Shown: in pieces, positions 26,831 through 35,201 of the stretch
Numbering within the stretch: the stretch's first letter is position 1
Layout of the letters: every line of letters begins with the position of its first letter
Assembly (NCBI GenBank): GCA_024227995.1
Contig: CP100465.1
Span: 2,418,001-2,482,000 of the forward strand
DNA: 64,000 bases
From: Halomicrococcus gelatinilyticus
GTDB lineage: Archaea; Halobacteriota; Halobacteria; Halobacteriales; Haladaptataceae
Reading direction: 5' to 3'
Made by a program: the position numbers and the translations under genes
The notes under the pieces: generated by a model
Databases searched by the model: none
Seen by the model: only the letters and a program-made list of their open reading frames with translations
What the model was told of the DNA's origin: nothing

Positions 26831-27079
26831 TTACTCTTCCTCGGATTCCCCTTCCTCGTTCGGTATCGCGATGAGCAGCACCTCCCAGACGTCGTGTTGC
26901 TCGTTGAACGTGCTGTCGAGGACGCGGTCTTTCTCCCCGATCGGTATCGGCTGCTGGGGATGAGACACCTCGAGCCACGTCAGCGTGGGCTCCGTTATCT
27001 CCATCTCGGCGATGTCCTCGACCGTCTGCGTTTCGACGCCCGGTTCGCCTACCCCTGGCTGTGGGTCGTGTCGTTCCAT
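26831..27079 (-). CDS. hypothetical small acidic protein
   Basis: An 82-residue soluble protein with an acidic C-terminus (PNEEGESEEE). The N-terminus is rich in Pro, Gly and Glu, and the middle part (EITEPTLTWLEVSHPQQPIP and DVWEVLLIAIPNE) has the spacing of beta strands. I do not recognise it. It ends exactly next to the MTH865-like gene on the other strand. Confidence 0.55.
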   Translation of the reverse strand: MERHDPQPGVGEPGVETQTVEDIAEMEITEPTLTWLEVSHPQQPIPIGEKDRVLDSTFNEQHDVWEVLLIAIPNEEGESEEE

Positions 27080-27149
27080 GTTGAACCCCCGTCGGTGGTA
27101 CCACAGGACTTCACATAACCTTGCTGGCGACGATTCGCCGTACGGCCGT

Positions 27150-28211
27150 CTATCGGTCCACTTCGGGGTCGTCAGGGACCTGTTCGCGCTGGGCGGGGTG
27201 GCGCGGATGTTCGTCGGCGTAGACGTGGTCGAAGATGGCGTCGGTGTCGAAGCCGTCGTGTTCCTCGGCGGCCTCGACCGCTTCGGCCACGCGCCGTTCG
27301 GCCTCCTCGCGGAGCGCCCGCTCGTCGTCCTCCGACCAGCCGTGTTCGGATTCGAGGTACTCGCGGGTGCGCTCGATGGGGTCCCGCTCGGCCCACGCCT
27401 CGACCTCGGACCGGTCGCGGTACTGCGTGGGGTCGTCGGTGGTCGTGTGTGCGCCCTGGCGGTAGGTGACCGCCTCGACGAGCATCGGCTCGCCGCGACG
27501 GGCGCGGTCGAGCGCCTCGCTGACCGCGCGGTAGACGGCGAACACGTCGTTGCCGTCGATGCGGACGCCGTCGAAGCCGTACGCCTCGGCCTTCTGGGCG
27601 ATGGTCGCGCTCGCCGTCTGGCGCTCCATCGGGACCGAGATGGCGTACTGGTTGTTCTGACAGAAGAAGGCGACCGGCGCGTCGTACACGCCGGCGAAGT
27701 TCATCGCCTCGTGGAAGTCGCCCTCGCTGGTCGCACCGTCGCCGAAGCTCGCCAGCGCCACGGCCTCGTCGCCGTCGTAGTCCGCCGCCATCCCGACGCC
27801 GACCGCGTGTGGTAACTGGGTTGCGATGGGGATGGTCGGCGGGAACGTCCTGAGGCTCCCTGGGTCCTCGCGGTCGACGTAGTTGCCCGCGCCGAGCAGG
27901 TGCAGGAGGACGTTCCGCAGCGAGTGCCCCCGCGTGAGGTACATCGCGTGGTCGCGGTAGGTGGGGAAGCAGTAGTCGTTCTCGGAGAGTGCGTAGGCGG
28001 CTCCCACCTGCGCTGCCTCCTGTCCCTGGAGCGGGGCGTAGGTCCCGATGCGCCCCTGACGGTGCAGCGACACCGCCTTCTCGTCGAACGTCCTCGCGAG
28101 TACCTGGAGACGGTATATCTCGGTCACGTCCGCCGCCGACAGTTCGACGTCACCGTCGACGGTCCCGTCCGGTGCGACGACCTGCGTCACGTCAGGAGCC
28201 TGTGAAGCCAT
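27150..28211 (-). CDS. 2-oxoacid dehydrogenase E1 component, alpha subunit (ThDP-dependent)
   Basis: A 353-residue E1-alpha subunit of the pyruvate/branched-chain 2-oxoacid dehydrogenase type. The thiamine diphosphate motif runs from GDGATSEG (157-164) to NNQYAIS (from 186). TYAPLQGQEAAQVG and FPTYRDHAMYLTRG match E1-alpha substrate and phosphorylation-loop regions. E1-alpha normally needs E1-beta, E2 and E3, usually encoded next to it; none lies nearby here. Substrate (pyruvate or branched-chain 2-oxoacid) is unresolved. A good TATA box (28246-28253) precedes it. Confidence 0.88.
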   Translation of the reverse strand: MASQAPDVTQVVAPDGTVDGDVELSAADVTEIYRLQVLARTFDEKAVSLHRQGRIGTYAPLQGQEAAQVGAAYALSENDYCFPTYRDHAMYLTRGHSLRNVLLHLLGAGNYVDREDPGSLRTFPPTIPIATQLPHAVGVGMAADYDGDEAVALASFGDGATSEGDFHEAMNFAGVYDAPVAFFCQNNQYAISVPMERQTASATIAQKAEAYGFDGVRIDGNDVFAVYRAVSEALDRARRGEPMLVEAVTYRQGAHTTTDDPTQYRDRSEVEAWAERDPIERTREYLESEHGWSEDDERALREEAERRVAEAVEAAEEHDGFDTDAIFDHVYADEHPRHPAQREQVPDDPEVDR

Positions 28212-28245
28212 TGCGACTGTCTATCGGCGGGACGGCTTCTTTCAT

Positions 28246-28253
28246 TATAAAAC
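28246..28253 (-). promoter_or_regulatory. TATA box of the E1-alpha gene
   Basis: On the minus strand the sequence reads gttttataa, centred about 39 nt upstream of ATG 28211. This predicts a transcript with a leader of roughly 10-15 nt. Confidence 0.55.
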
Positions 28254-28411
28254 ATCGCCGGTGGCGGGATACGCCCAAATATCTGGCAGTGGTATAAATA
28301 CGTGTTCGACGGACCGTCGGATTCGACCGCGACACGACGGGGGCTCCCGACGATTCTTCGGCATGTTCCGATTCGAAACACTTAGGCCCGCGACGGAAGA
28401 GGTGCCAGGGT

Positions 28412-29722
28412 ATGACACAGTGGATCGGTTCGACGTTCACCAGCGACGCCGGGTGGGACCACCTCGAGACGCTGGTCGACATCGGCGACCGGATGGCCGG
28501 CAGCGACGGCGAACGACGCGCCGCGGAGGCGACGCGGGACGCCCTCGCCGAGGTCGGCGCGCGCGACGCCCGTCTCGACGAGTTCGACGTCCAGGGGTGG
28601 ACCCGCGGCGACAGCGAGATTCGCGCGGGCGGGACGGTCCAGGACTGTATCGCCCTGCCGCGCAGTCCGGCCGACGAGGTGTCGGGCGAACTCGTCGACC
28701 TCGGCTACGGCCTCCCCGCGGACTTCGAGGACGCCGACGTCGAGGGGAAGGTCGTGATGGTCGCGACGAACGTCCCCGACTACTACGACCGGTTCGTCCA
28801 CCGGCGCGAGAAGTACTACTACGCCGTCGAGGGCGGCGCGGCCGCCTTCGTCTTCCGGAACCACGTCGAGGGCTGCCTGCCGCCGACCGGGAGCGTCGGC
28901 ACCGCCGACGACCCCATCGGCGACGTCCCGGCAGTCGGCGTGAGCAAGGAGGTCGGCGCGCGCCTCGCGCGGCGCTTCGACGGCGACGAGGTGACGGTGT
29001 CGGTCGACGCCGAGGCCCACGACGCGACCAGCCAGAACGTCCACGCGGAACTCGGGCCCGACACCGACGAACAGGTGCTCGTCACCAGCCACGTCGACGC
29101 CCACGACATCGCCGAGGGAGCGATGGACAACGGTGCCGGCACCGCAACGGTCGTCGAGATGGCGCGGGCGCTGGCCGAGCGCGAGGACGAACTCGACACG
29201 CGGGTCCACTTCATCGCGTACGGCGCGGAGGAGGTCGGCCTCGTCGGGTCCGCCTACCAGGCCGAGGTCACCGAGCACGACAGCGTGAAGGCCATCGTGA
29301 ACAACGACGGGGTCGTCCGTGGGCGCACGCTGACCTTCACCACCCACGGCTTCGACGCGCTGGACGAGGCGGCCCGCGAGGTCGCCGACCGCTTCGACCA
29401 CCCCGTGAAGACCGTCCCCGAGCAGGGACCCCACAGCGACCACTGGCCGTTCGTCCGGTGGGGCGTCCCCGGCTACCACGTGATGAGCGAGACGGGCGAC
29501 GAGGGCCGCGGATGGGGCCACACCTACGCAGACACGCTCGACAAACTCGAGGTCCGGGACCTCCGCGAGCAGGCCATCCTCCTGACGGAACTGACCGTCC
29601 ACCTCGCCGACGAGGCGTTCTCGGTCGACCACGTCGACCCGGGCACCATCGCCGCGGCGCTCCAAGAGGAGAACAAGGCCGAGGGAATGAAGATCACCGG
29701 CGACTGGCCGTACGACGAGTAG
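28412..29722 (+). CDS. M28 family metallopeptidase
   Basis: A 436-residue zinc aminopeptidase-like protein. A protease-associated-type segment lies at about residues 85-200 (KVVMVATNVPDYYDRF and AAFVFRNHVEGCLPP). The M28 catalytic core carries HVDAHD near residue 227, DNGAGTATVVEMA near 239, the Glu pair in GAEEVGLVGS near 272, an Asp in NNDGV, and a late His in GWGHTYADT. No signal peptide is seen, so the enzyme should be cytoplasmic. A cacttag TATA-like element lies about 30 nt upstream. Confidence 0.88.
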   Translation: MTQWIGSTFTSDAGWDHLETLVDIGDRMAGSDGERRAAEATRDALAEVGARDARLDEFDVQGWTRGDSEIRAGGTVQDCIALPRSPADEVSGELVDLGYGLPADFEDADVEGKVVMVATNVPDYYDRFVHRREKYYYAVEGGAAAFVFRNHVEGCLPPTGSVGTADDPIGDVPAVGVSKEVGARLARRFDGDEVTVSVDAEAHDATSQNVHAELGPDTDEQVLVTSHVDAHDIAEGAMDNGAGTATVVEMARALAEREDELDTRVHFIAYGAEEVGLVGSAYQAEVTEHDSVKAIVNNDGVVRGRTLTFTTHGFDALDEAAREVADRFDHPVKTVPEQGPHSDHWPFVRWGVPGYHVMSETGDEGRGWGHTYADTLDKLEVRDLREQAILLTELTVHLADEAFSVDHVDPGTIAAALQEENKAEGMKITGDWPYDE

Positions 29723-29723
29723 C

Positions 29724-30704
29724 CTACCCCTCCCACGCCTCGAACGAGCGGTAGATGCCCTTCGAGAGGTAGCGCTCGCTGGAGTCGGGGAACACCGTCA
29801 CGACGGTGTCGTGGGGCGCGTCGATCTCGCCGTCGCGGATGTCCTCGGCGACGGCACGCGCGGCGACGCTGGCCGCGCCGGCGCTGGAGGCGACGAGGTG
29901 GCCCTCCTCGCTGGCGAGTCGCTGCACCTCCTCGTGGGCGGCGCGGTCGGCGACGCGGACGATGTCGTCCACGCGGTCCGGCTCGAACAGTTCGTTCGTC
30001 GTCGGGTCGTGGGTGCCGATGCCCTCGATCTTGTACTCGGCCTCCTCGACGTCCGAGCCCTTCGTCTCCGCGTACAGCGAGCCCTCGGGTTCGACGGCCA
30101 CGACGTAGGTGTCGGGGTCCTGTTCGTGGGCGTACTTCGCCATACCCATGAGCGTGCCCGCGGTGCCACAGCCGGCGACGATGGCGCCGACCTCGCCGTC
30201 GAGCGCCTCGAATATCTCCGGCCCGGTCGTCTCGTAGTGGGCCTCGACGTTGAGCGGATTGGCGAACTGCTGGGGGACGACGGCGCCGTCGGTCTCCTCG
30301 GCGAGCTGGTGGGCGCGCTCGATGGCGCCGCCCATCCCGTCCTCGGTGGGCGTGTTGATGACCTCCGCGCCCAACGCGGTCATGAGCTGCTGTTTCTCCA
30401 GGCTGAACCGCTCGGGGACGACGAAGACGGCGTCCACGTCGAGCTGGCCGGCGGCGAGCGCGAACCCGATGCCGGTGTTGCCGGCGGTCGGTTCGACGAC
30501 CGTTCCGCCGGGGTCGAGGTCGCCGCGGTCGAGCATCTGCTCGAGCATGTACTTCCCGATGCGGTCCTTGACGCTCGCGCCGGGGTTGAACGACTCAAGC
30601 TTCGCGTACACCGGCACCGACTCCGGGGCGGCGTGGACGCGAACGAGCGGCGTTCGCCCGACGGTGTCGAGCACCGAGTCGAGCGGTTCCCGATGTGTCG
30701 TCAT
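29724..30704 (-). CDS. cysK: cysteine synthase (PLP-dependent)
   Basis: A 326-residue fold-type II PLP enzyme of the cysteine synthase/cystathionine beta-synthase family. The PLP lysine is Lys46 in PGASVKDRIG. The substrate loop is EPTAGNTGIG, and the phosphate-binding loop is GCGTAGT. It should make cysteine from O-acetylserine (or a related acceptor) and sulfide. The length is that of a CysK without a CBS regulatory domain. It converges on the M28 peptidase gene with 1 nt between the stops. Confidence 0.9.
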   Translation of the reverse strand: MTTHREPLDSVLDTVGRTPLVRVHAAPESVPVYAKLESFNPGASVKDRIGKYMLEQMLDRGDLDPGGTVVEPTAGNTGIGFALAAGQLDVDAVFVVPERFSLEKQQLMTALGAEVINTPTEDGMGGAIERAHQLAEETDGAVVPQQFANPLNVEAHYETTGPEIFEALDGEVGAIVAGCGTAGTLMGMAKYAHEQDPDTYVVAVEPEGSLYAETKGSDVEEAEYKIEGIGTHDPTTNELFEPDRVDDIVRVADRAAHEEVQRLASEEGHLVASSAGAASVAARAVAEDIRDGEIDAPHDTVVTVFPDSSERYLSKGIYRSFEAWEG

Positions 30705-30741
30705 CTGGGTGGGAGGTGGGCGGCGTCGCGGTTAGTCGTTG

Positions 30742-31047
30742 TTATTCGCCGGACCCGTCCGCGGTCGTCGCCTCCGATTCTGCGCCGGCGTCGGCGGCCT
30801 CCGCCGTCTCGGCGTCCAGGTCGGCCAGCACCTCGTCGACGTCGACGCCCTGTTCGCGGGCGAGCGCCTCGACGAGCGCCTGCTGTTTGGCGTTCTCGAC
30901 CTCGAGCTGTTCGACGCGTTCGCTCGTCTCCTCGAGGCTCTCGCGCAACTGCTGGACCTGGTCGTACACGTCATTGAGCTTGCTGTACAGCTGTTCCGCG
31001 CGGTCGGCCACTTTCTGGATCTTCTTGGCCGTGCCTCCGAGTCCCAT
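30742..31047 (-). CDS. DUF5798-type coiled-coil protein
   Basis: A 101-residue protein. MGLGGTAKKIQKVADRAEQL is the N-terminus I associate with the haloarchaeal DUF5798 family. A coiled coil spans about residues 10-65 (YSKLNDVYDQVQQLRESLEE and continuing heptads), then comes a VDVDEVLADLDAETAEAAD helix and an acidic tail. Function is unknown. ATG 31047 is favoured over an ATG ten residues upstream because conservation begins there. Confidence 0.75.
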   Translation of the reverse strand: MGLGGTAKKIQKVADRAEQLYSKLNDVYDQVQQLRESLEETSERVEQLEVENAKQQALVEALAREQGVDVDEVLADLDAETAEAADAGAESEATTADGSGE

Positions 31048-31128
31048 GCCCTCCCCTTCGTGCTGCAATACCCTCATTTTTCCGACTCAAGCGCGGGGCT
31101 TAACTCGGTCGGGTGAGTGCCCCCGGGC

Positions 31129-31542
31129 ATGAGCCAGCGACTCGCCCCGAAAGTCGGCATCGCGTCGTGTCTGGCCCTCGTCGCCGCCATCGCCTTCCCG
31201 TACTTCGTCGCGCCGGGCGCGGCGGTCGCGGTCTACTACGGCACCGTCGCCGTCCCGGTCGAACTGCTCGACGTCCTGTTCGCGCTGGTGGCGGTCATCG
31301 CCTTCGGCTCCGGACTCAACGAGCGGACCGACCCGCCCACGGTCGCGGGTGCGACGGTCGCACTCGGCGGCGTCATCGCCCTCCTCACGCTCTGGTGGGC
31401 GCTGGCGACGTCGGCGGCGGCGACGGACACGCTGATACAGGCCGCGCGGATGGATTCGCTCGCGTACCACCGCTGGGTCGTCCTGCTAGCGGCGCTTGCC
31501 ATCCCGGCGAGCGCGGGTTGGTACGCCCGGACCGTCCTGTAG
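31129..31542 (+). CDS. four-helix membrane protein, function unknown
   Basis: A 137-residue protein with four predicted transmembrane helices: ASCLALVAAIAFPYFVA, LLDVLFALVAVIAFGSG, GATVALGGVIALLTLWWALA and a C-terminal WVVLLAALAIPASAGWYA. No family is recognised with confidence. A TATA-like gcttaactc at about 31098-31106 lies roughly 27 nt upstream of ATG 31129, favouring that start over GTG 31117. Confidence 0.65.
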   Translation: MSQRLAPKVGIASCLALVAAIAFPYFVAPGAAVAVYYGTVAVPVELLDVLFALVAVIAFGSGLNERTDPPTVAGATVALGGVIALLTLWWALATSAAATDTLIQAARMDSLAYHRWVVLLAALAIPASAGWYARTVL

Positions 31543-31623
31543 TCGCACGTTTCGTGAGCCAGTGGCCCGTTACCACGGGTCAGTCTGGCTATAACAAAGT
31601 GTCGGGACGCCGGAGTCGTCACC

Positions 31624-31983
31624 GTGCACCGACCCGACCCCGACGCCGCAAGACCGACCGACGCCGGATCGCGATGGTCGCACGTCTCGCCACCGCTGTT
31701 GCTCGCCGTCCTCGTGGTCATGCTCGGCGACGTGGTGACGACCGGCTTCGGACTGTACATCGGCCTCGACGAGGGGAACCCGTTCGTCGCGACGCTGGTC
31801 GCCGAACTCGGACTGGGCGGTCTCGTCCTCCTGAAGGCCGTCACCGCGGCGCTGCTCGTCGCGCTCCCGTCGCTCACCCGGCGCTCGCGCCGAACCTTTC
31901 GCTTCGGCAGCCTCGTCTACCTCGCGGTCGGCACGCTCGTCGTCCTCTCGAACCTCGTCGCCATCGCCTCCGTCGCGGCCTGA
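31624..31983 (+). CDS. DUF5658-type membrane protein
   Basis: A 119-residue protein with three hydrophobic segments. The motif GDVVTTGFGLYIGLDEGNPF between the first two helices is characteristic of the DUF5658 family (a D-x-x-TT helix followed by a conserved E-x-NP). Function is unknown. GTG 31624 is the start; a TATA-like ctataac about 30 nt upstream supports it. Confidence 0.7.
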   Translation: MHRPDPDAARPTDAGSRWSHVSPPLLLAVLVVMLGDVVTTGFGLYIGLDEGNPFVATLVAELGLGGLVLLKAVTAALLVALPSLTRRSRRTFRFGSLVYLAVGTLVVLSNLVAIASVAA

Positions 31984-32107
31984 CGGTCGGCGGCGGCGTC
32001 CGTCACGGTGGACGTGGCTGCGCTGGTGACGGCGTGGCGACGCCGGTGACCGTCTCCTGCGACCGGCCGACGGAGGACGGTCGAAGGCGAAAGGCCCTTA
32101 AGTCATA

Positions 32108-32428
32108 GACGGCTACGTTGGGATGGACTAGGTCGGGCAGTTAGGCCCTGCTCGTCACCCGCGCTATGGTCTTGAGCGGGGACCGAACTCCGGGGGCGTC
32201 CGGTCAGACCGGTCCGGGCCCCGGAAGCCGACGCAGAAGCCTCGTCCTGCGGGGACAGAGGTCTGCGGCGCGCGCTCGCAGGAGCGTCGTCGTCGCAGTT
32301 AATCGGTGGTAATCCGTCAGGCACGGAAGTGAGCAGCGGACCACCGGACATCTGTCGCTCGTAGGGTTGCGGGGTGGAGGAGGCACCTGGGAATACTCGG
32401 TCCGGAACGCCGGGCAACCCCGGCCGTC
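32108..32428 (+). ncRNA. ffs: signal recognition particle 7S RNA
   Basis: The SRP54-binding hairpin (helix 8) is plain: GTCAGG at 32316-32321 faces GAGCAGC at 32331-32337 around a GGAA-containing loop. The upstream part contains the haloarchaeal Alu-domain sequence with ctgctcgtcacccgc and tgagcgggga. GACGGC (32108-32113) can pair with GCCGTC (32423-32428) to close helix 1, which sets the ends given; they may be off by 10-15 nt. A TATA-like cccttaag lies at about 32095-32102. The RNA pairs with SRP54 and SRP19, neither encoded in this window. Confidence 0.92.
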
Positions 32429-32597
32429 CGCATTCATACTTCATACCTCACGTCCGTCAGTGTCGACTCTCTGCGTCGACGCGGCCTGTCCCCAGACGCC
32501 GCCGACCCGCACGTCCACAGGTTCCCGCAGCGTCGCGTTCGCCCGTTCCGCGCCGGCCGACCGTCGTCGTTGCGAGCGTGGCAAGCGCAAGAAAAGG

Positions 32598-32604
32598 TTT
32601 TATC
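32598..32604 (+). promoter_or_regulatory. TATA box of the zinc-finger protein gene
   Basis: The sequence ttttatc lies about 30 nt upstream of ATG 32631, spacing that predicts an almost leaderless transcript and fixes the start of that gene. Confidence 0.55.
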
Positions 32605-32630
32605 ATCGGCCTTACAACGTCCATCCACGA

Positions 32631-32942
32631 ATGTCGGCCTGGGAATGCGACATCGACGACTGTGGGAAGCAGTTCGGCAGCGTCGAGGACGCCATCGTCC
32701 ACCAGACGACCGAACACGAACGCCGCGAGTGTGAGGTCTGTGGGTCGGTCGTCCCCGACGGCTACTTCGCGATCCGGCACGCGTTCGACGAGCACTCGCG
32801 CGCCGAGTACGTCCGGTCGTACGACGCCGACTCGAGCGCCGTTCGCGTCCGCGAACAGGTGCGCGACGAGGTCGAGGAGGCGGCCGACCTCAAGAGCGTC
32901 GTCGACCGACTCGACGAACTCGACGGCAGCGAACTGCCCTGA
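32631..32942 (+). CDS. small zinc-finger protein (DUF7565-like)
   Basis: A 103-residue protein. It has a C2H2-like finger (CDIDDCGKQFGSVEDAIVHQ ending in HERRECEVC) and a second CxxC-type half (CEVCGSVVPDG) followed by FAIRHAFDEHSRAEYVR, so one or two zinc sites are likely. The C-terminal part is a charged helix. Similar proteins are widespread in haloarchaea without a known role; DNA, RNA or protein binding are all possible. Confidence 0.75.
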   Translation: MSAWECDIDDCGKQFGSVEDAIVHQTTEHERRECEVCGSVVPDGYFAIRHAFDEHSRAEYVRSYDADSSAVRVREQVRDEVEEAADLKSVVDRLDELDGSELP

Positions 32943-33125
32943 ACGTTCCTCGCCGCCACCGACTGCTTCCCACGCCCTCCGCGACGGGCCTTCCGTCGCC
33001 GCTCTCGACGCCGCACCAGCACCTGCCGGCGCGGTCGGTGCCCACGTCGCCGACCGGAGCGAACCGCGCCGAAGTAAAGTATTTTGAGGCGCGTGCGTGA
33101 ATCTCGCACCACGGAGGGACACGAT

Positions 33126-35111
33126 ATGGATACGCTAGCGGACGTAGACGAGGTCGTCCACGAGCCGTCACGGGAGTTCGTCGAGTCGACGAACGTCTGG
33201 CAGTTCATGCAGGACCACGACATCGACGACTACGACGAACTGGTCGAACGGACCACCGACGACGTGGAGTGGTTCTGGGACGAACTCGTCGACTACCTCG
33301 ACGTCGAGTTCTACGAGGACTACGACACGGTCCGCGACGACAGCGAGGGCCCGCAGTTCTCGGAGTGGTACGAAGGGGGCACCATCAACATCGCGCACAA
33401 CGTCCTCGACCGCTGGGCCGACCCCGAGTCGGAGCGGCGCAACAAGGTCGCCTGCATCTGGGAGGGCGAACCCGGCGACGTCCGAGAGGTGACCTTCCAC
33501 GAGCTCCACCGCGAGTCGAACCAGGTCGCCAACGCGCTCGCCGAGCGCGGCGTCGGCAAGGGCGACACCGTCGGCCTCTACATGCCGATGGTACCCGAGG
33601 TCATCTCCATCCTCTACGGCATCCTCAAGGCCGGTGCCATCGCCGTGCCCATCTTCTCCGGGTTCGGTACCGACGCCACGGCGACCCGCATCGACGACTC
33701 GGAGTGCTCGGTCCTGTTCACCGGCGACGGCTTCTACCGGCGCGGCAGCGAGATAACCCTGAAGGGAACCGCCGACGAGGCCATCGACGAGGTCGGTCAC
33801 GTCGAGCACACCATCGTCTACGACCGGCTCGGCGGCAGCGAGGGCGAGGTCGAGGTTCCGTGGGACGACGAGCGAGACGAGTGGTGGTCGGAGGCGGTCA
33901 AGACCCGGGACGACGCGTTCGACACCGTCGAGATGGACGCTCGCGACGAGTCGATGCTGCTCTACTCCTCGGGAACGACGGGCAAGCCGAAGGGCATCGT
34001 CCACACCCACGCCGGCCAGCTGATGCAGTGCGCCAAGGAGCTGTACTTCGGGTTCGACCTGCAGCCGAGCGACCGCTTCTTCTGGGTGAGCGACATCGGC
34101 TGGATGATGGGGCCGTGGACGCTCATCGGCAACCACGCCTTCGGCGGCACCGTCTTCATGTACGAGGGCGCGCCGGACCACCCCGAGCCGGACCGCTTCT
34201 GGGAGATGATCGACCGCCACGGGCTGACCCAGTTCGGCATCTCGCCGACAGCCATCCGCGCGCTCCGCCAGCACGGCGACGAGTGGCTGGAGGGCCACGA
34301 CCTCTCGACGCTGCGCCTGCTCGGGTCGACCGGCGAGCCGTGGGACCCCGAGTCCTGGCAGTGGTTCTACGAGAACGTCGGCGACGGGGAGGCCCCCATC
34401 ATCAACATCTCCGGCGGCACCGAGATCTGCGGCTGCTTTTTGATGCCGATGCCCATCCAGTCGCTGAAGCCCTGCACGCTCGGCGGTCCCGGCCTCGGGA
34501 TGGACGTCGACATCGTGGACTCGCAGGGCGAGTCCATCGCCGACACCCACGAGCGCGGCTTCCTCGTCGCCCGCGACTCCTGTCCCTCGATGACCAAGAG
34601 CCTCTGGTCGGGCGACGACCGCTACCTGAACGAGTACTGGTCCAGCTTCGAGGACCCGCCGCTGTGGGACCACGGCGACTGGGCCCAGAAGGACGAGGAC
34701 GGCTTCTGGTTCCTGCACGGCCGCGCCGACGACGCCATCAACGTCGCCGGTCGCAAGGTCGGCCCCGCCGAGGTCGAGGGCGCGCTCATCGACCACGAGG
34801 CGGTCAACCAGGCCGCCGCCGTCGGCGTCCCGGACGACACGACCGGCCAGGCCGTCGTCACCTACGTCATCCTGGAGGACGACGAGGAGCCGGGCGACGA
34901 CCTCCGCGACGACCTCCGCGCACAGGTCGGCGAGGAGCTCGGCAAGCCGTTCCGCCCGCGCGAGATACTGTTCGTCGACGAGTTCCCGAAGACCCAGAGC
35001 GGGAAGATAATCCGCCGCGCCATCGAGGCGACCTACACCGGCGAGGACCTCGGCGACATGTCCAGCATCGAGAACCCAGGGGCGCTCGACGAACTCGAAG
35101 AAGCCCGGTAA
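33126..35111 (+). CDS. AMP-forming acyl-CoA/acetyl-CoA synthetase
   Basis: A 661-residue enzyme of the ANL superfamily that activates a carboxylic acid through an acyl-adenylate and transfers it to CoA. The N-terminal ACS-type cap runs to about residue 110. The phosphate loop SSGTTGKPKG lies at about 281-290, the SDIGWMMGP and GGTEICGCF motifs follow, and the C-terminal domain has the hinge GRADDAINVAGRKVG and the adenylation lysine in SGKIIRRAIEA. The substrate could be acetate, propionate or another short acid. ATG 33126 is used; a TATA-like stretch (agtaaagtatttt) lies 40-50 nt upstream. Confidence 0.9.
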   Translation: MDTLADVDEVVHEPSREFVESTNVWQFMQDHDIDDYDELVERTTDDVEWFWDELVDYLDVEFYEDYDTVRDDSEGPQFSEWYEGGTINIAHNVLDRWADPESERRNKVACIWEGEPGDVREVTFHELHRESNQVANALAERGVGKGDTVGLYMPMVPEVISILYGILKAGAIAVPIFSGFGTDATATRIDDSECSVLFTGDGFYRRGSEITLKGTADEAIDEVGHVEHTIVYDRLGGSEGEVEVPWDDERDEWWSEAVKTRDDAFDTVEMDARDESMLLYSSGTTGKPKGIVHTHAGQLMQCAKELYFGFDLQPSDRFFWVSDIGWMMGPWTLIGNHAFGGTVFMYEGAPDHPEPDRFWEMIDRHGLTQFGISPTAIRALRQHGDEWLEGHDLSTLRLLGSTGEPWDPESWQWFYENVGDGEAPIINISGGTEICGCFLMPMPIQSLKPCTLGGPGLGMDVDIVDSQGESIADTHERGFLVARDSCPSMTKSLWSGDDRYLNEYWSSFEDPPLWDHGDWAQKDEDGFWFLHGRADDAINVAGRKVGPAEVEGALIDHEAVNQAAAVGVPDDTTGQAVVTYVILEDDEEPGDDLRDDLRAQVGEELGKPFRPREILFVDEFPKTQSGKIIRRAIEATYTGEDLGDMSSIENPGALDELEEAR

Positions 35112-35201
35112 CGACTGCGCCACTCCTTCGGTCCGTTCCTGACGGCTCCCTCGTCAGCGGCCGCACCGGCGCTCACTGTCGCCGAGGCGACTCCGCGCCG
35201 C

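Noticed and set aside
32103-32444. 113-codon open frame antisense to the SRP RNA
   Set aside because: The plus strand clearly encodes 7S RNA. The antisense product is Pro/Arg/Ser-rich and has no support.
33168-35123. 651-codon open frame antisense to the acyl-CoA synthetase
   Set aside because: The plus-strand frame holds a full catalytic motif set. The antisense product is Val/Asp/Arg/Leu-biased, typical of the complement of a GC-rich gene.
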